The position numbers were made by a program, and so were the translations under genes. The notes under the pieces were generated by a model. That model worked only from the letters and a program-made list of their open reading frames with translations, was not told the origin of the DNA and searched no databases. Shown in pieces: positions 55,297 to 63,337 of a stretch of DNA of 64,000 nucleotides. Source of the DNA: Rheinheimera sp. MMS21-TC3 (GTDB taxonomy: Bacteria > Pseudomonadota > Gammaproteobacteria > Enterobacterales > Alteromonadaceae); contig NZ_CP135084.1 in NCBI RefSeq assembly GCF_032229285.1, positions 124,001-188,000 on the forward strand, given 5' to 3'. Numbering within the stretch: the first letter of the stretch is position 1; every line of letters begins with the position of its first letter.

Positions 55297-56271
55297 ATGA
55301 ATACAATTAAAAAAATTTGGGCCTTTAACCTTGTCAGTTTAATGTTGTTAGGGTTTAGTCAACTGGCCTTAGCTGATACCCGTATAGCTGTAAATGAAAG
55401 CCGAGCGGTAAGTGCTAACGAAAAAATTTATATAGAAGTGATGAGCGGTGAAATAACGATTAATGCCGTAAGTAATAGCCAGTTTAAAGCCAGCGGTAAA
55501 CTAGATGAAAATGCCACTGGCTACACTCTGGATAGCAAAGGAGGCTTTACCCGCTTTGAAATGACTATGCCACGCCAGGTTAATTACAACGGGCAAGACC
55601 ACGCCAACAGCGCAAAACTAGACTTTGCTGTGCCAACAGGCAGCAGCATTGAATTTAAAAGCGTAAACGGCGATGTTACCGTAAATAATATTCACGGCAG
55701 CAGCCAAATTAGTATGGTAAACGGTGATATTACAGCTTTTGACTTACGCAATAGTGTAAAACTAAGCACAGTAAATGGCGAAATTAAAATCAAAAATGCC
55801 AGCGGCACGGTAGAGCTAAGCTCAATTAACGGCACAATTAACGACGAAGGCTCCAGCGGGCGTCTGAGCTATGACGTAGTTAACGGCAAAATTAAGGTTA
55901 AAAGCCGCGCTGAAGAAGTAAGTGTCAGCACCGTAAACGGCGATGCCGAATTAGAGTTAAATGGCACTAAACACCTAAAGTTAAACACCGTAAACGGTGA
56001 AGTTGGCGCCAAATTAACAGGCTCAGCCAATCCACATGTCAGTGGCAGCAGCGTAAGTGGTGATATTAAATTAGAACTGGATAACAATGCCAGCGCCCGC
56101 ATCAATATTAAAGCCTCTGCTGGTGGCAGTATAGACAACAAACTAAGCAGCGACAAAGCCAGTAAAGCAAAATACGGCCCAGCGCGTAGCCTGCAATTCA
56201 CATTAGGCAATGGTGATGGCAGCGTGGAACTAAGCACAGTAAGCGGTGATATAGAGCTGAAGAAGTTATAA
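55297..56271 (+). CDS. DUF4097-family secreted beta-repeat protein
   Basis: A 324-residue exported protein (signal peptide to about residue 27). At least eight repeats of about 20 residues with the pattern SVNGDVTV/STVNGEIKI, forming a DUF4097 (adhesin-like) beta solenoid. Follows the sigma/anti-sigma pair by 10 bases and may be part of its regulon. Confidence 0.85.
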   Translation: MNTIKKIWAFNLVSLMLLGFSQLALADTRIAVNESRAVSANEKIYIEVMSGEITINAVSNSQFKASGKLDENATGYTLDSKGGFTRFEMTMPRQVNYNGQDHANSAKLDFAVPTGSSIEFKSVNGDVTVNNIHGSSQISMVNGDITAFDLRNSVKLSTVNGEIKIKNASGTVELSSINGTINDEGSSGRLSYDVVNGKIKVKSRAEEVSVSTVNGDAELELNGTKHLKLNTVNGEVGAKLTGSANPHVSGSSVSGDIKLELDNNASARINIKASAGGSIDNKLSSDKASKAKYGPARSLQFTLGNGDGSVELSTVSGDIELKKL

Positions 56272-56389
56272 GCCGCGCTAATTAATAACATTTTTATTAT
56301 CCAAAGGCTGCGAAAGTGGCCTTTGTTATTTGCAGCATTTTTTAACACTGGCTCTGAACATTTAACGCTTATTCAGTGTTTTCCTACCA

Positions 56390-57286
56390 ATGCTTAAGTT
56401 TTATCCATTCTTGCCGATAACAGTGAAAACATTTATCTGGCTATCAGTTATGGTTTCATCTATTCCAACTAATCGCATATTGCAGGCTTATAAGGCAGGC
56501 AATAAAGCTGCTAATAGCACTTCGCAACAGCCTGAGCAGCGCGGCCATGCGGAAGCCATGCCAAAAAACAATGAATCTGTCCAGGTAAGTCTGAGCGAAG
56601 TTGCTTGTTCAAAGTTGGCTTTATCTAAGGCGGTAAGATCCAGTATGGATCAGCAACAGCAAGCTAAAAAAGCTAGAGCTCGCGAACGCGTTGCTGAGGT
56701 TAAAATGCGCATTGATCAGCTAAAAAAAATGCTGATGATGTTTGGTAGTATGGCATCTAAAGCCCTTATACGAGAGTTAAAACAGCTGGCTGGTGAATTA
56801 AAAGGGGCAGCTAAAGATTTGCAAGAAGGAGGGACAGCCAGTAGCTCAGCATCCGATATGTCATTTACAGCGCACCCTGATAATATGGAAAATACAGCAA
56901 CAGCAGATGCAAGCGTTCCCGTAGTTGATGTACCAACCGAACCCAAAGTAGAGTCAGCTTTATCTGATGAAGCTGAAGCCGTTGAAGATAGCAACGCAGA
57001 AACAGAAACCGCAGACAAAGCCGCAAATTTACAGCAACCAACACCGGAGGCAGATAGTAAAATAGAACAACAGCAACGCCAAGCTGATCAACGGCTGCTG
57101 CAAGATGCCGTCAGAGAATTACAGTCACTGTTTAATATGCTAAAAGCCATGCTGCCTAAAGGCGATAAAGATACCGAAAAACAACTGGCCGAGATCAGCT
57201 CGCTGATTGAGGATACTAAGCAATCAGCTCAGCAACTTTCTACCGACTTTAGCTTAGGAGCTGTTCAGATTCAGGTTCAAATCTAA
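56390..57286 (+). CDS. Unrecognised Gln/Ala-rich coiled-coil protein
   Basis: A 298-residue low-complexity protein: N-terminal hydrophobic stretch, predicted coiled coils (RVAEVKMRIDQLKKMLMMF, DAVRELQSLFNMLKAM, KQLAEISSLIEDTKQ) and a long acidic middle. A second ATG at 56450 gives a start without the hydrophobic stretch. I recognise no family. Confidence 0.55.
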   Translation: MLKFYPFLPITVKTFIWLSVMVSSIPTNRILQAYKAGNKAANSTSQQPEQRGHAEAMPKNNESVQVSLSEVACSKLALSKAVRSSMDQQQQAKKARARERVAEVKMRIDQLKKMLMMFGSMASKALIRELKQLAGELKGAAKDLQEGGTASSSASDMSFTAHPDNMENTATADASVPVVDVPTEPKVESALSDEAEAVEDSNAETETADKAANLQQPTPEADSKIEQQQRQADQRLLQDAVRELQSLFNMLKAMLPKGDKDTEKQLAEISSLIEDTKQSAQQLSTDFSLGAVQIQVQI

Positions 57287-57406
57287 TTATTATTACACGC
57301 TAGGATAATAGATGTATCATTCCCCCTCTTCATAAGAATAGAAATTAATACGTACAATTTACACTTATTACGCTTTATTAAATTTACAGAATGGGTCACG
57401 TTTATC

Positions 57407-57496
57407 ATGCAGCATAAAACCCTAATTAAAGTTCGTGGTTATCATTTAGATATCTATCAACAATCAGTGTTTTGTGATGCCTTTGCTTATATCTGA
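57407..57496 (+). pseudogene. Chimeric remnant: thioesterase 5' end fused to fre 3' end
   Basis: A 29-codon frame. Its first about 17 codons copy the start of the thioesterase gene at 59027 (KTLIKVRGYHLDIYQ), and its last about 10 copy the fre end (VFCDAFAYI). The joint falls at CAACA-TCAGTG. It records a deletion between duplicated copies. Confidence 0.85.
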
Positions 57497-57500
57497 TCTG

Positions 57501-57527
57501 AAAAATGCCCATAACGGGCACTTTTAA
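57501..57527. terminator. Stem-loop after the chimeric remnant
   Basis: AAAAATGCCC-ATAAC-GGGCACTTTT, short stem with A- and T-rich flanks. It sits before the convergent TonB-like gene. Confidence 0.5.
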
Positions 57528-57553
57528 TAAAATAGAGGTTAACCGCTGCAGGG

Positions 57554-58876
57554 CTACATAAATTGTTTTTTCATCTCAGCTGCTAGCTTATAATTTTTTG
57601 CTAATGCTTGCTCTAACAGTTGCATGCCCTGCTCACGCTGGCCATCGATAAGCAGCTTACTGCCGGCCCACGCCATTACCTCAGCATCTTGTTCGTTCAG
57701 TAAATAAGCTTCCCATTGCTTATCGTATGCGGCCATAACTCGCTGTGCTTCAAGGCTGCCATTCTTTGCCGCTTGCTCCCACCAAAACATACCCGACATT
57801 GCTGGTGACACTTGTAAAGATGGCATTACCCTAACTTTTCGATGTCCGTCAAATAAGGTGTAAGTAGACACATTATAAACGTCTGTTGTAATTTTACCTT
57901 TTAACTTTAAACCAACTAGGCTTTCAACTTTACTTTTAGGTTCAACATCAGCTGATATTTGCTCGGTAATAGTGCCGTCTGCAGCAACACGCACTAAGGC
58001 TCTACCTAAAAACCCGCTAAAATCGGCTTTAACCTCTGCTTGGTTTTTAAACACCGAAAAATCAGTTGTTGCTGTCATTGGTAGTTCGGAGTCATATCTA
58101 TAAAGATTACCACTTTGGATATCGACCAAAGATAATAAAGTACCTAAGGCAAATTGATGGTTAGGTGAACCGCTAACGGCATAATTCCATAAGTTATGTT
58201 TATTAACTACTGCCTCTACTGCTGATACGTCAACCCCACCAGATAACGAAAAGTCTAGCCTAACATTTAACAACTGTTTTTGATTGCTAGGTTCATAGCG
58301 CCAGCGTTTAATAGCCTTTATTGATGCTCTTTCAAATACACTCTTCGGATAAGCATCTACTGTATCTACAGCGGTAACCTTACCCTGCTCATCCACTAAA
58401 AAGCGGGCTTTAACATAACCAAACTGGCCAGCCATAGCGGCGGTTTTAGGATAATCTGGCGGTACTCGTTTAATTGGCTGTGGCGTGCTGTCGGCGCGAG
58501 TATTATGTAAATTGGTATCTAATATTTTAACACTCTGCTTTAGCTCAATAAAAAAGTCGTTTGCCTGCTCTAGCTGTTGCTCGCTTGCTGCTTTTGATAC
58601 GCTGAGCAACAATGATTTTGCTTGTTCATGCTTTAATTCCGCAGCTAACATAAAGTAGCCTAAAGCTTGCACGATATTTTGCTCTTGGCCATCGCCTTGA
58701 TAAGCCATAGCACCGAGGTTAAATGCTGCTAATTCATTACCTAAGGGTATTAACTGTTGAAACTGCTGTTGAGCCTCAGCAAAGTCTTTTTGTTCATAAG
58801 CATTTAACGCATCTAGCATATCAGCTTGGGCAACACTGCTGCCAAAAGCGAGCATAAAAATCCATTTTTTCATCAT
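57554..58876 (-). CDS. TonB-family energy-transducer-like protein with Sel1/TPR region
   Basis: A 440-residue exported protein (signal peptide to about 18). N-terminal Sel1-like TPR region (about 20-100), then a TonB C-terminal-like domain (PPDYPKTAAMAGQFGYVKAR, AIKRWRYEPS at about 135-200), then a second TPR-like C-terminus. It lacks the Pro-rich linker and membrane anchor of true TonB. Possible periplasmic adaptor; function unknown. Confidence 0.72.
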   Translation of the reverse strand: MMKKWIFMLAFGSSVAQADMLDALNAYEQKDFAEAQQQFQQLIPLGNELAAFNLGAMAYQGDGQEQNIVQALGYFMLAAELKHEQAKSLLLSVSKAASEQQLEQANDFFIELKQSVKILDTNLHNTRADSTPQPIKRVPPDYPKTAAMAGQFGYVKARFLVDEQGKVTAVDTVDAYPKSVFERASIKAIKRWRYEPSNQKQLLNVRLDFSLSGGVDVSAVEAVVNKHNLWNYAVSGSPNHQFALGTLLSLVDIQSGNLYRYDSELPMTATTDFSVFKNQAEVKADFSGFLGRALVRVAADGTITEQISADVEPKSKVESLVGLKLKGKITTDVYNVSTYTLFDGHRKVRVMPSLQVSPAMSGMFWWEQAAKNGSLEAQRVMAAYDKQWEAYLLNEQDAEVMAWAGSKLLIDGQREQGMQLLEQALAKNYKLAAEMKKQFM

Positions 58877-59026
58877 ATATTCTCTATTTTTAGTTATCAG
58901 TTATAACGCCAAATAAAACATCAGTGCCTTATTAACAAATTAACAACGTATAAGCAATAAATACCATCTGGTATGGCCTGTTTGTTTGTGCGAAAATCAG
59001 GCTTTGAAAATTAACTGAGTATAGTC

Positions 59027-59434
59027 ATGCCGCATAAAACCCTTATTAAAGTTCGTGGTTATCATTTAGATATCTATCAACATGTTAACAATGCTCGTTA
59101 TTTAGAGTTTTTAGAAGAAGCACGTTGGAGTTATTTAGAAGACCACGGCGATATCGTGTGGTTTGCTGAGCAAAAATTGGCTTGGGTAATTGTAAACATT
59201 AATATTAATTATCGAGAAGCGGCAATAGTAGGCCATAGTTTAGAAATTCAAACCCACTTTAGTAAAGTTGGTAGTAAAAGTGCAGTAATTCATCAAGCTA
59301 TTTATATTGCCGGCACTAATAAATTGGTTGCCGACGCGGATATTACCTTTGTTTGCTTAGACCAAAAAACCGGTAAAGCCGCAGTGATTGAAGGCATGTT
59401 AAAACAGCGACTTGAACAGTATATATCAACCTAA
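59027..59434 (+). CDS. Hotdog thioesterase (YbgC/FadM type)
   Basis: A 135-residue single-hotdog protein with HLDIYQHVNNARYLEFLEEAR, the 4HBT motif with catalytic Asp, and a long C-terminal strand set. Probably an acyl-CoA thioesterase such as FadM. Its 5' end is duplicated in the remnant at 57407. Confidence 0.85.
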   Translation: MPHKTLIKVRGYHLDIYQHVNNARYLEFLEEARWSYLEDHGDIVWFAEQKLAWVIVNININYREAAIVGHSLEIQTHFSKVGSKSAVIHQAIYIAGTNKLVADADITFVCLDQKTGKAAVIEGMLKQRLEQYIST

Positions 59435-59527
59435 GTGTTTAAATTGCTGATAGCTGCTGGCTAGCTAAATCAATATCAGTACTCTCTGAGCTACTTAGCT
59501 GAGGTTAATTCCGCATGTGTGCATTAA

Positions 59528-60043
59528 TTAATTTTTAACGATAAATGACTTAAGCTGCTGCCACTGCGCTAATTTTTCTGGAAAACCCATAGCCGCATGT
59601 GCTGGGCTGGTAGACGGTAATTGAAACAATATCAGTTTTGCTGGCAGCGGCTGCTTTGAAAGCACGTGCCGGTTAAAACTTTGCCACGCTTTAGCACCAT
59701 TAAACGCTATAACCTGCAAATTAGGCTGAACGGTAAAGAAACTGGCGAAGTCATTAACTTGTTCATTACGAATCGCGCTGTCTAAACTACCACTACGCTG
59801 GCAATGGCCTATTACGTCCCACAACGCAACGCCTGCGGCATTTAAGGCCTGTAACTTAGCAGAGTAACTAGCCTCAGCAGAAAAGCCGACAAGATTAGCC
59901 ATTATTGGCCAAAACAGATTACGAGGGTGGGCATAGTATTGTTGCTGCTTAAGCGACACAGTGCCAGGCATACTGCCCAGCACCAACACCTTAGCTGTTG
60001 ATAAACTGCTTGCTGCTAAGCCAGTTAATACGGTATTAGCCAA
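59528..60043 (-). CDS. DNA-deoxyinosine glycosylase / mismatch-specific uracil-DNA glycosylase family
   Basis: A 171-residue UDG-fold protein: VLGSMPGTVSLKQQQYYAHP motif A with conserved NxFWP and a late LPSTSPAHA motif B with the catalytic-region Ser. This subfamily removes deoxyinosine or uracil from DNA. Its frame overlaps the upstream fragment by 8 bases. Confidence 0.85.
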   Translation of the reverse strand: MANTVLTGLAASSLSTAKVLVLGSMPGTVSLKQQQYYAHPRNLFWPIMANLVGFSAEASYSAKLQALNAAGVALWDVIGHCQRSGSLDSAIRNEQVNDFASFFTVQPNLQVIAFNGAKAWQSFNRHVLSKQPLPAKLILFQLPSTSPAHAAMGFPEKLAQWQQLKSFIVKN

Positions 60044-60352
60044 GCCGAGGCTCGTATTGGCGGGCTTTATGCCACGCTATTTCGGCTTGTTGCGGTTCGC
60101 CCTCTTGCTCGGCTAAATAAGCTAATAAGGCATAAACATAACCATTGCTGGCGTGATCTCGTAACCAATGTTGTGCTTGTTTGCGCAACTTAAGTACTGA
60201 TTTCCCTAATGGAATTTTACGAAGGTAAGGCAATACTAGTGGCAACTCGTCTAACTGTAGCTGACTAACCAGCAGCTTTTCAGCGGCTTCATTTTGGCCG
60301 CTTTGTGCCATTGCCCAAGCGCGACCAACATTAGCTGCGGTAGATTTAACCT
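60036..60352 (-). pseudogene. 3' fragment of a TPR-like gene (HemY-like?)
   Basis: About 105 codons are open from the stop back to 60352, where the frame meets a RAYT-type end (60355). The sequence (GRAWAMAQSGQNEAAEKLL, YALLAYLAEQEGEPQQAE) is TPR-like and could be the end of HemY. No start codon is required; an internal ATG at 60311 would give 91 residues. Confidence 0.45.
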
Positions 60353-60354
60353 TG

Positions 60355-60364
60355 GGGGTCAGAT
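60355..60364 (-). repeat. Solitary RAYT-type end
   Basis: GGGGTCAGAT, matching the outer ends of the elements at 52448 and 61283. No transposase gene attaches to it; it sits between the TPR fragment and the IS66 remnant. Confidence 0.6.
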
Positions 60365-60365
60365 C

Positions 60366-60484
60366 CAGTTGTTACCACTGCGCAAGGCTACGTGATTTTT
60401 TCATGGTTATCTCCTCATTGAAACGAGGAAATAGCCTAAGAGATTTGTTGAGTTACTGGCAGGTGCACTTTGCTAGACGCTTAC
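60366..60484 (-). mobile_element. IS66-family end remnant
   Basis: On the minus strand it starts GTAAGCGTCTAGC, like IS66 terminal repeats, then an ATG with MKKSRSLAQW, which resembles the start of the IS66 small ORF, and stops at once. Roughly 120 bases survive. Confidence 0.55.
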
Positions 60485-60516
60485 ATAATAATAGGGGCAG
60501 TATGCCCCGATAATTA

Positions 60517-61292
60517 GGGTCAGATCTAATTTAAATCTGCTTTCGCCACCCTACCGGCCGTCCCCTCTGCCCCATTTGCTGCCGCCGTCCTGTTAAATCG
60601 GCAACTTCCTGCTTAAACCTGTCATTACCCAGCGCCATACCACTTTTCGCCGCACTGCGAATGTCACTTAACAAGGCTTCATTGACTTCGCCTTGGAACA
60701 TATCACGATAGGCTTGCTGCCGCTCAACCTCAGACTCTGCCAAAGCCAGATAACACGCATGTGGCTGGCACAACGCAGATTGCTTACCCAGTGCATTAAT
60801 AGCGTAGCTGGACCAAGCATATTCCGCAGGCGAACTCACCATTCCTGCCCGTACCGGGTTCATTTCTATATAGCGGTAAACCGCTAAAACATAGTGCTCT
60901 TCCTGCACCAGACAGGATTTAAATCGCCCTTCCCATAACGTACCACTGCGCTGGTAGCGCCGGTTGAAATACTGGACGTATTGCCTGCCCAGGCTTTGCA
61001 TCATCTGGCTAATACCGCAGTTGTCTGACGCCGTACATAACATATGTACATGGTTGGTCATAAATACCCAGGCATGAATGTGTACACCAAAGGCATCCGA
61101 ATACGCTTTTAACCAATGCGCATAAGCTGCAAAATCTTCGTCATCCGCAAAACACACCTGTCGGTTATTACCGCGCTGAATAATGTGCTCTGGCACTCCG
61201 GCTAAATGAACTCGGGGCAATCTTGCCATAGCTGAGTCTCAGGTTACTGATCGATGGCTTAAGCTTAGTCTATTTAATTTTGATCTGACCCC
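60517..61292 (-). mobile_element. RAYT element, copy B
   Basis: Ends GGGTCAGAT (60517-60525) and ATCTGACCCC (61283-61292) are inverted. It inserted into the fourth lipoprotein copy: the lipoprotein frame runs to the element edge and its stop codon is supplied at the joint. Confidence 0.82.
60531..61229 (-). CDS. IS200-like Y1 (RAYT) transposase, intact
   Basis: A 232-residue protein: HIIQRGNNRQ, HUH motif NHVHML, nucleophile Tyr in AVYRYIEMNPVRAG. Same family as the frameshifted copy at 52515. Shorter than the 50379 transposase and without its HTH tail. Confidence 0.9.
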   Translation of the reverse strand: MARLPRVHLAGVPEHIIQRGNNRQVCFADDEDFAAYAHWLKAYSDAFGVHIHAWVFMTNHVHMLCTASDNCGISQMMQSLGRQYVQYFNRRYQRSGTLWEGRFKSCLVQEEHYVLAVYRYIEMNPVRAGMVSSPAEYAWSSYAINALGKQSALCQPHACYLALAESEVERQQAYRDMFQGEVNEALLSDIRSAAKSGMALGNDRFKQEVADLTGRRQQMGQRGRPVGWRKQI

Positions 61293-61294
61293 GT

Positions 61295-61492
61295 TTATTC
61301 TTGAGCAGGATCCAGGCCGAAAATCTCCGCAAAACGGTGGTTATAAAACATTTGGTCGTTTAGCAGCGAGTACTGCTTAGGGTCGTGCTGGCCTTGCTTA
61401 ACCTGCTGTTTAGCGGAGGAAAGGTTAGCGGGTTCGGGCTTAGAGCAACTTATACCGGCTAATGCAACCAGCAGTAGCAAGACAAAACGCAT
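61295..61492 (-). pseudogene. Lipoprotein array copy 1, truncated
   Basis: First 64 codons match the full copies (lipobox GISC, FAEIFGLDPAQ), then the frame stops at the edge of RAYT copy B. Last two residues come from the joint. Confidence 0.9.
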
Positions 61493-61495
61493 ACG

Positions 61496-61582
61496 TTAAC
61501 CCCAGTTAATCGGTTGGGTAAATTCGGGCTCTGCTGCTATTGGCAGTGTTATGCGTGCTGTTAGTATTGGTTGGGGGTCCAT
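61496..61582 (-). CDS. Conserved 28-codon frame between lipoprotein copies
   Basis: MDPQPILTARITLPIA start and FTQPINWG end, directly before each lipoprotein start (3-base gap) and in the same frame as the preceding lipoprotein. Seen also at 62369-62455 and 63242-63328 with few changes. It may be the C-terminal end of a larger gene carried along in each duplication, or a small peptide. Confidence 0.45.
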   Translation of the reverse strand: MDPQPILTARITLPIAAEPEFTQPINWG

Positions 61583-61591
61583 ACTGATGGT

Positions 61592-62365
61592 CTATTCTTG
61601 CCGATACGGTTGGTTTAGTACGGGCGTCAGCTCGTCCGGTACACGAACTCGGAAAAACAGTGTTGGGTCGTAGTTTTCTGTTGAACGTGCTGCCAGATCC
61701 TGTTGTGGAACCATGATCTCTGCGCTGGCTGGTTTATCTCCAATATACAGGAAGATGGCAAAAGGCGCGTTAAACAAACCACCAGCAAGTTCTAGAGCGG
61801 TAACGCCTGAAACCATGTTTCGTTTGTAACGGTTGAGGGTACTTGTTGTCGCCTTATCTTCAATATCACTGCTTAAGAAGATCCGGTTATAAAACTCAGA
61901 ATAGGTTTGCTGCCACATACTCTCAGTCTGTAAAGGCGCAGTATGAGGAAAATAGCGGAAACCGGAGCGGACAAAAGATTCATAATTATATAAAGTGCCC
62001 TCATTCCGCAGCAACTGCACTGGTATATTGTCATCCAAAAATAACTGAATTTGTTGTGCAGGTAGTTTATCTTTATATTCATGCGGCTCATACATTTCAT
62101 AAACAGCTTGTCTATTGGCAAATACAGTCCAGTAAATACGAATGGCCAGCACACCGGGGTCAAGCTCTATGGCTTGAGCAGGATCCAGGCCGAAAATCTC
62201 CGCAAAGCGGTGGTTATAAACCATTTGGTCGTTTAGCAGCGAGTACTGCTTAGGGTCGTGTTGGCCAAGTTTAACCTGCTGCTTAGCTACATCAAGGTTA
62301 GCGGGTTCGGGCTTAGAGCAACTTATACCGGCTAATGCAACCAGCAGTAACAACACAATACGCAT
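61592..62365 (-). CDS. Tandem-array lipoprotein, copy 2
   Basis: A 257-residue lipoprotein (lipobox LAGISC, Cys16) with no family I recognise. Near-identical to copy 3 (62465-63238); changes cluster around residues 50-60 and 135-145. The ribosome site TGGGG precedes the ATG. Likely an outer-membrane or periplasmic protein; immunity to a toxin is a hypothesis. Confidence 0.85.
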   Translation of the reverse strand: MRIVLLLLVALAGISCSKPEPANLDVAKQQVKLGQHDPKQYSLLNDQMVYNHRFAEIFGLDPAQAIELDPGVLAIRIYWTVFANRQAVYEMYEPHEYKDKLPAQQIQLFLDDNIPVQLLRNEGTLYNYESFVRSGFRYFPHTAPLQTESMWQQTYSEFYNRIFLSSDIEDKATTSTLNRYKRNMVSGVTALELAGGLFNAPFAIFLYIGDKPASAEIMVPQQDLAARSTENYDPTLFFRVRVPDELTPVLNQPYRQE

Positions 62366-62464
62366 ACGTTAACCCCAGCTAATCGGTTGGGTAAATTCGG
62401 GCTCTGCTGCTAATGGCAGTGTTATGCGTGCTGTTAGTATTGGTTGGGGGTCCATACTGATGGT

Positions 62465-63238
62465 CTATTCTTGCCGATACGGTTGGTTTAGTACGGGCGT
62501 CAGCTCGTCCGGTACACGAACTCGGAAAAACAGTGTTGGGTCGTAGTTTTCTGTTGAACGTGCTGCCAGATCCTGTTGTGGAACCATGATCTCTGCGCTG
62601 GCTGGTTTATCTCCAATATACAGGAAGATGGCAAAAGGCGCGTTAAACAAACCACCAGCAAGTTCTAGAGCGGTAACGCCTGAAACCATGTTTCGTTTGT
62701 AACGGTTGAGGGTACTTGTTGTCGCCTTATCTTCAATATCACTGCTTAAGAAGATCCGGTTATAAAACTCAGAATAGGTTTGCTGCCACATGTTCTCAGT
62801 CTGTGAAGGCGCAGTATGAGGGAAATAGCGGAAACCGGAGCGGACAAAAGATTCATAATTATATAAAGTGCCCTCATTCCGCAGCAACTGCACTGGTATA
62901 TTGTCATCCAAAAATAACTGAATTTGTTGTGCAGGTAGTTTATCTTTATATTCATGCGGCTCATACATTTCATAAACAGCTTGTCTATTGGCAAATACAG
63001 TCCAGTAAATACGAATGGCCAGCACACCGGGGTCAAGTTCAATTGCATTTGCCGGGTCCATGCCGAAAATCTCCGCAAAGCGGTGGTTATAAACCATTTG
63101 GTCGTTTAGCAGCGAGTACTGCTTAGGGTCGTGTTCGCCAAGTTTAACCTGCTGCTTAGCTACATCAAGGTTAGCGGGTTCGGGCTTAGAGCAACTTATA
63201 CCGGCTAACGTAACCAGCAGTAACAACACAATACGCAT
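62465..63238 (-). CDS. Tandem-array lipoprotein, copy 3
   Basis: 257 residues, same length as copy 2 and offset by exactly 873 bases. FGMDPANAIE replaces FGLDPAQAIE of copy 2. The middle (TVFANRQAVYEMYEPHEY) is the same. Function unknown. Confidence 0.85.
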   Translation of the reverse strand: MRIVLLLLVTLAGISCSKPEPANLDVAKQQVKLGEHDPKQYSLLNDQMVYNHRFAEIFGMDPANAIELDPGVLAIRIYWTVFANRQAVYEMYEPHEYKDKLPAQQIQLFLDDNIPVQLLRNEGTLYNYESFVRSGFRYFPHTAPSQTENMWQQTYSEFYNRIFLSSDIEDKATTSTLNRYKRNMVSGVTALELAGGLFNAPFAIFLYIGDKPASAEIMVPQQDLAARSTENYDPTLFFRVRVPDELTPVLNQPYRQE

Positions 63239-63337
63239 ACGTTAACCCCAGCTAATCGGTTGGGTAAATTCGGGCTCTGCTGCTATTGGCAGTGTTATGC
63301 GTGCTGTTAGTATTGGTTGGGGTTCCAAACTGATGGT

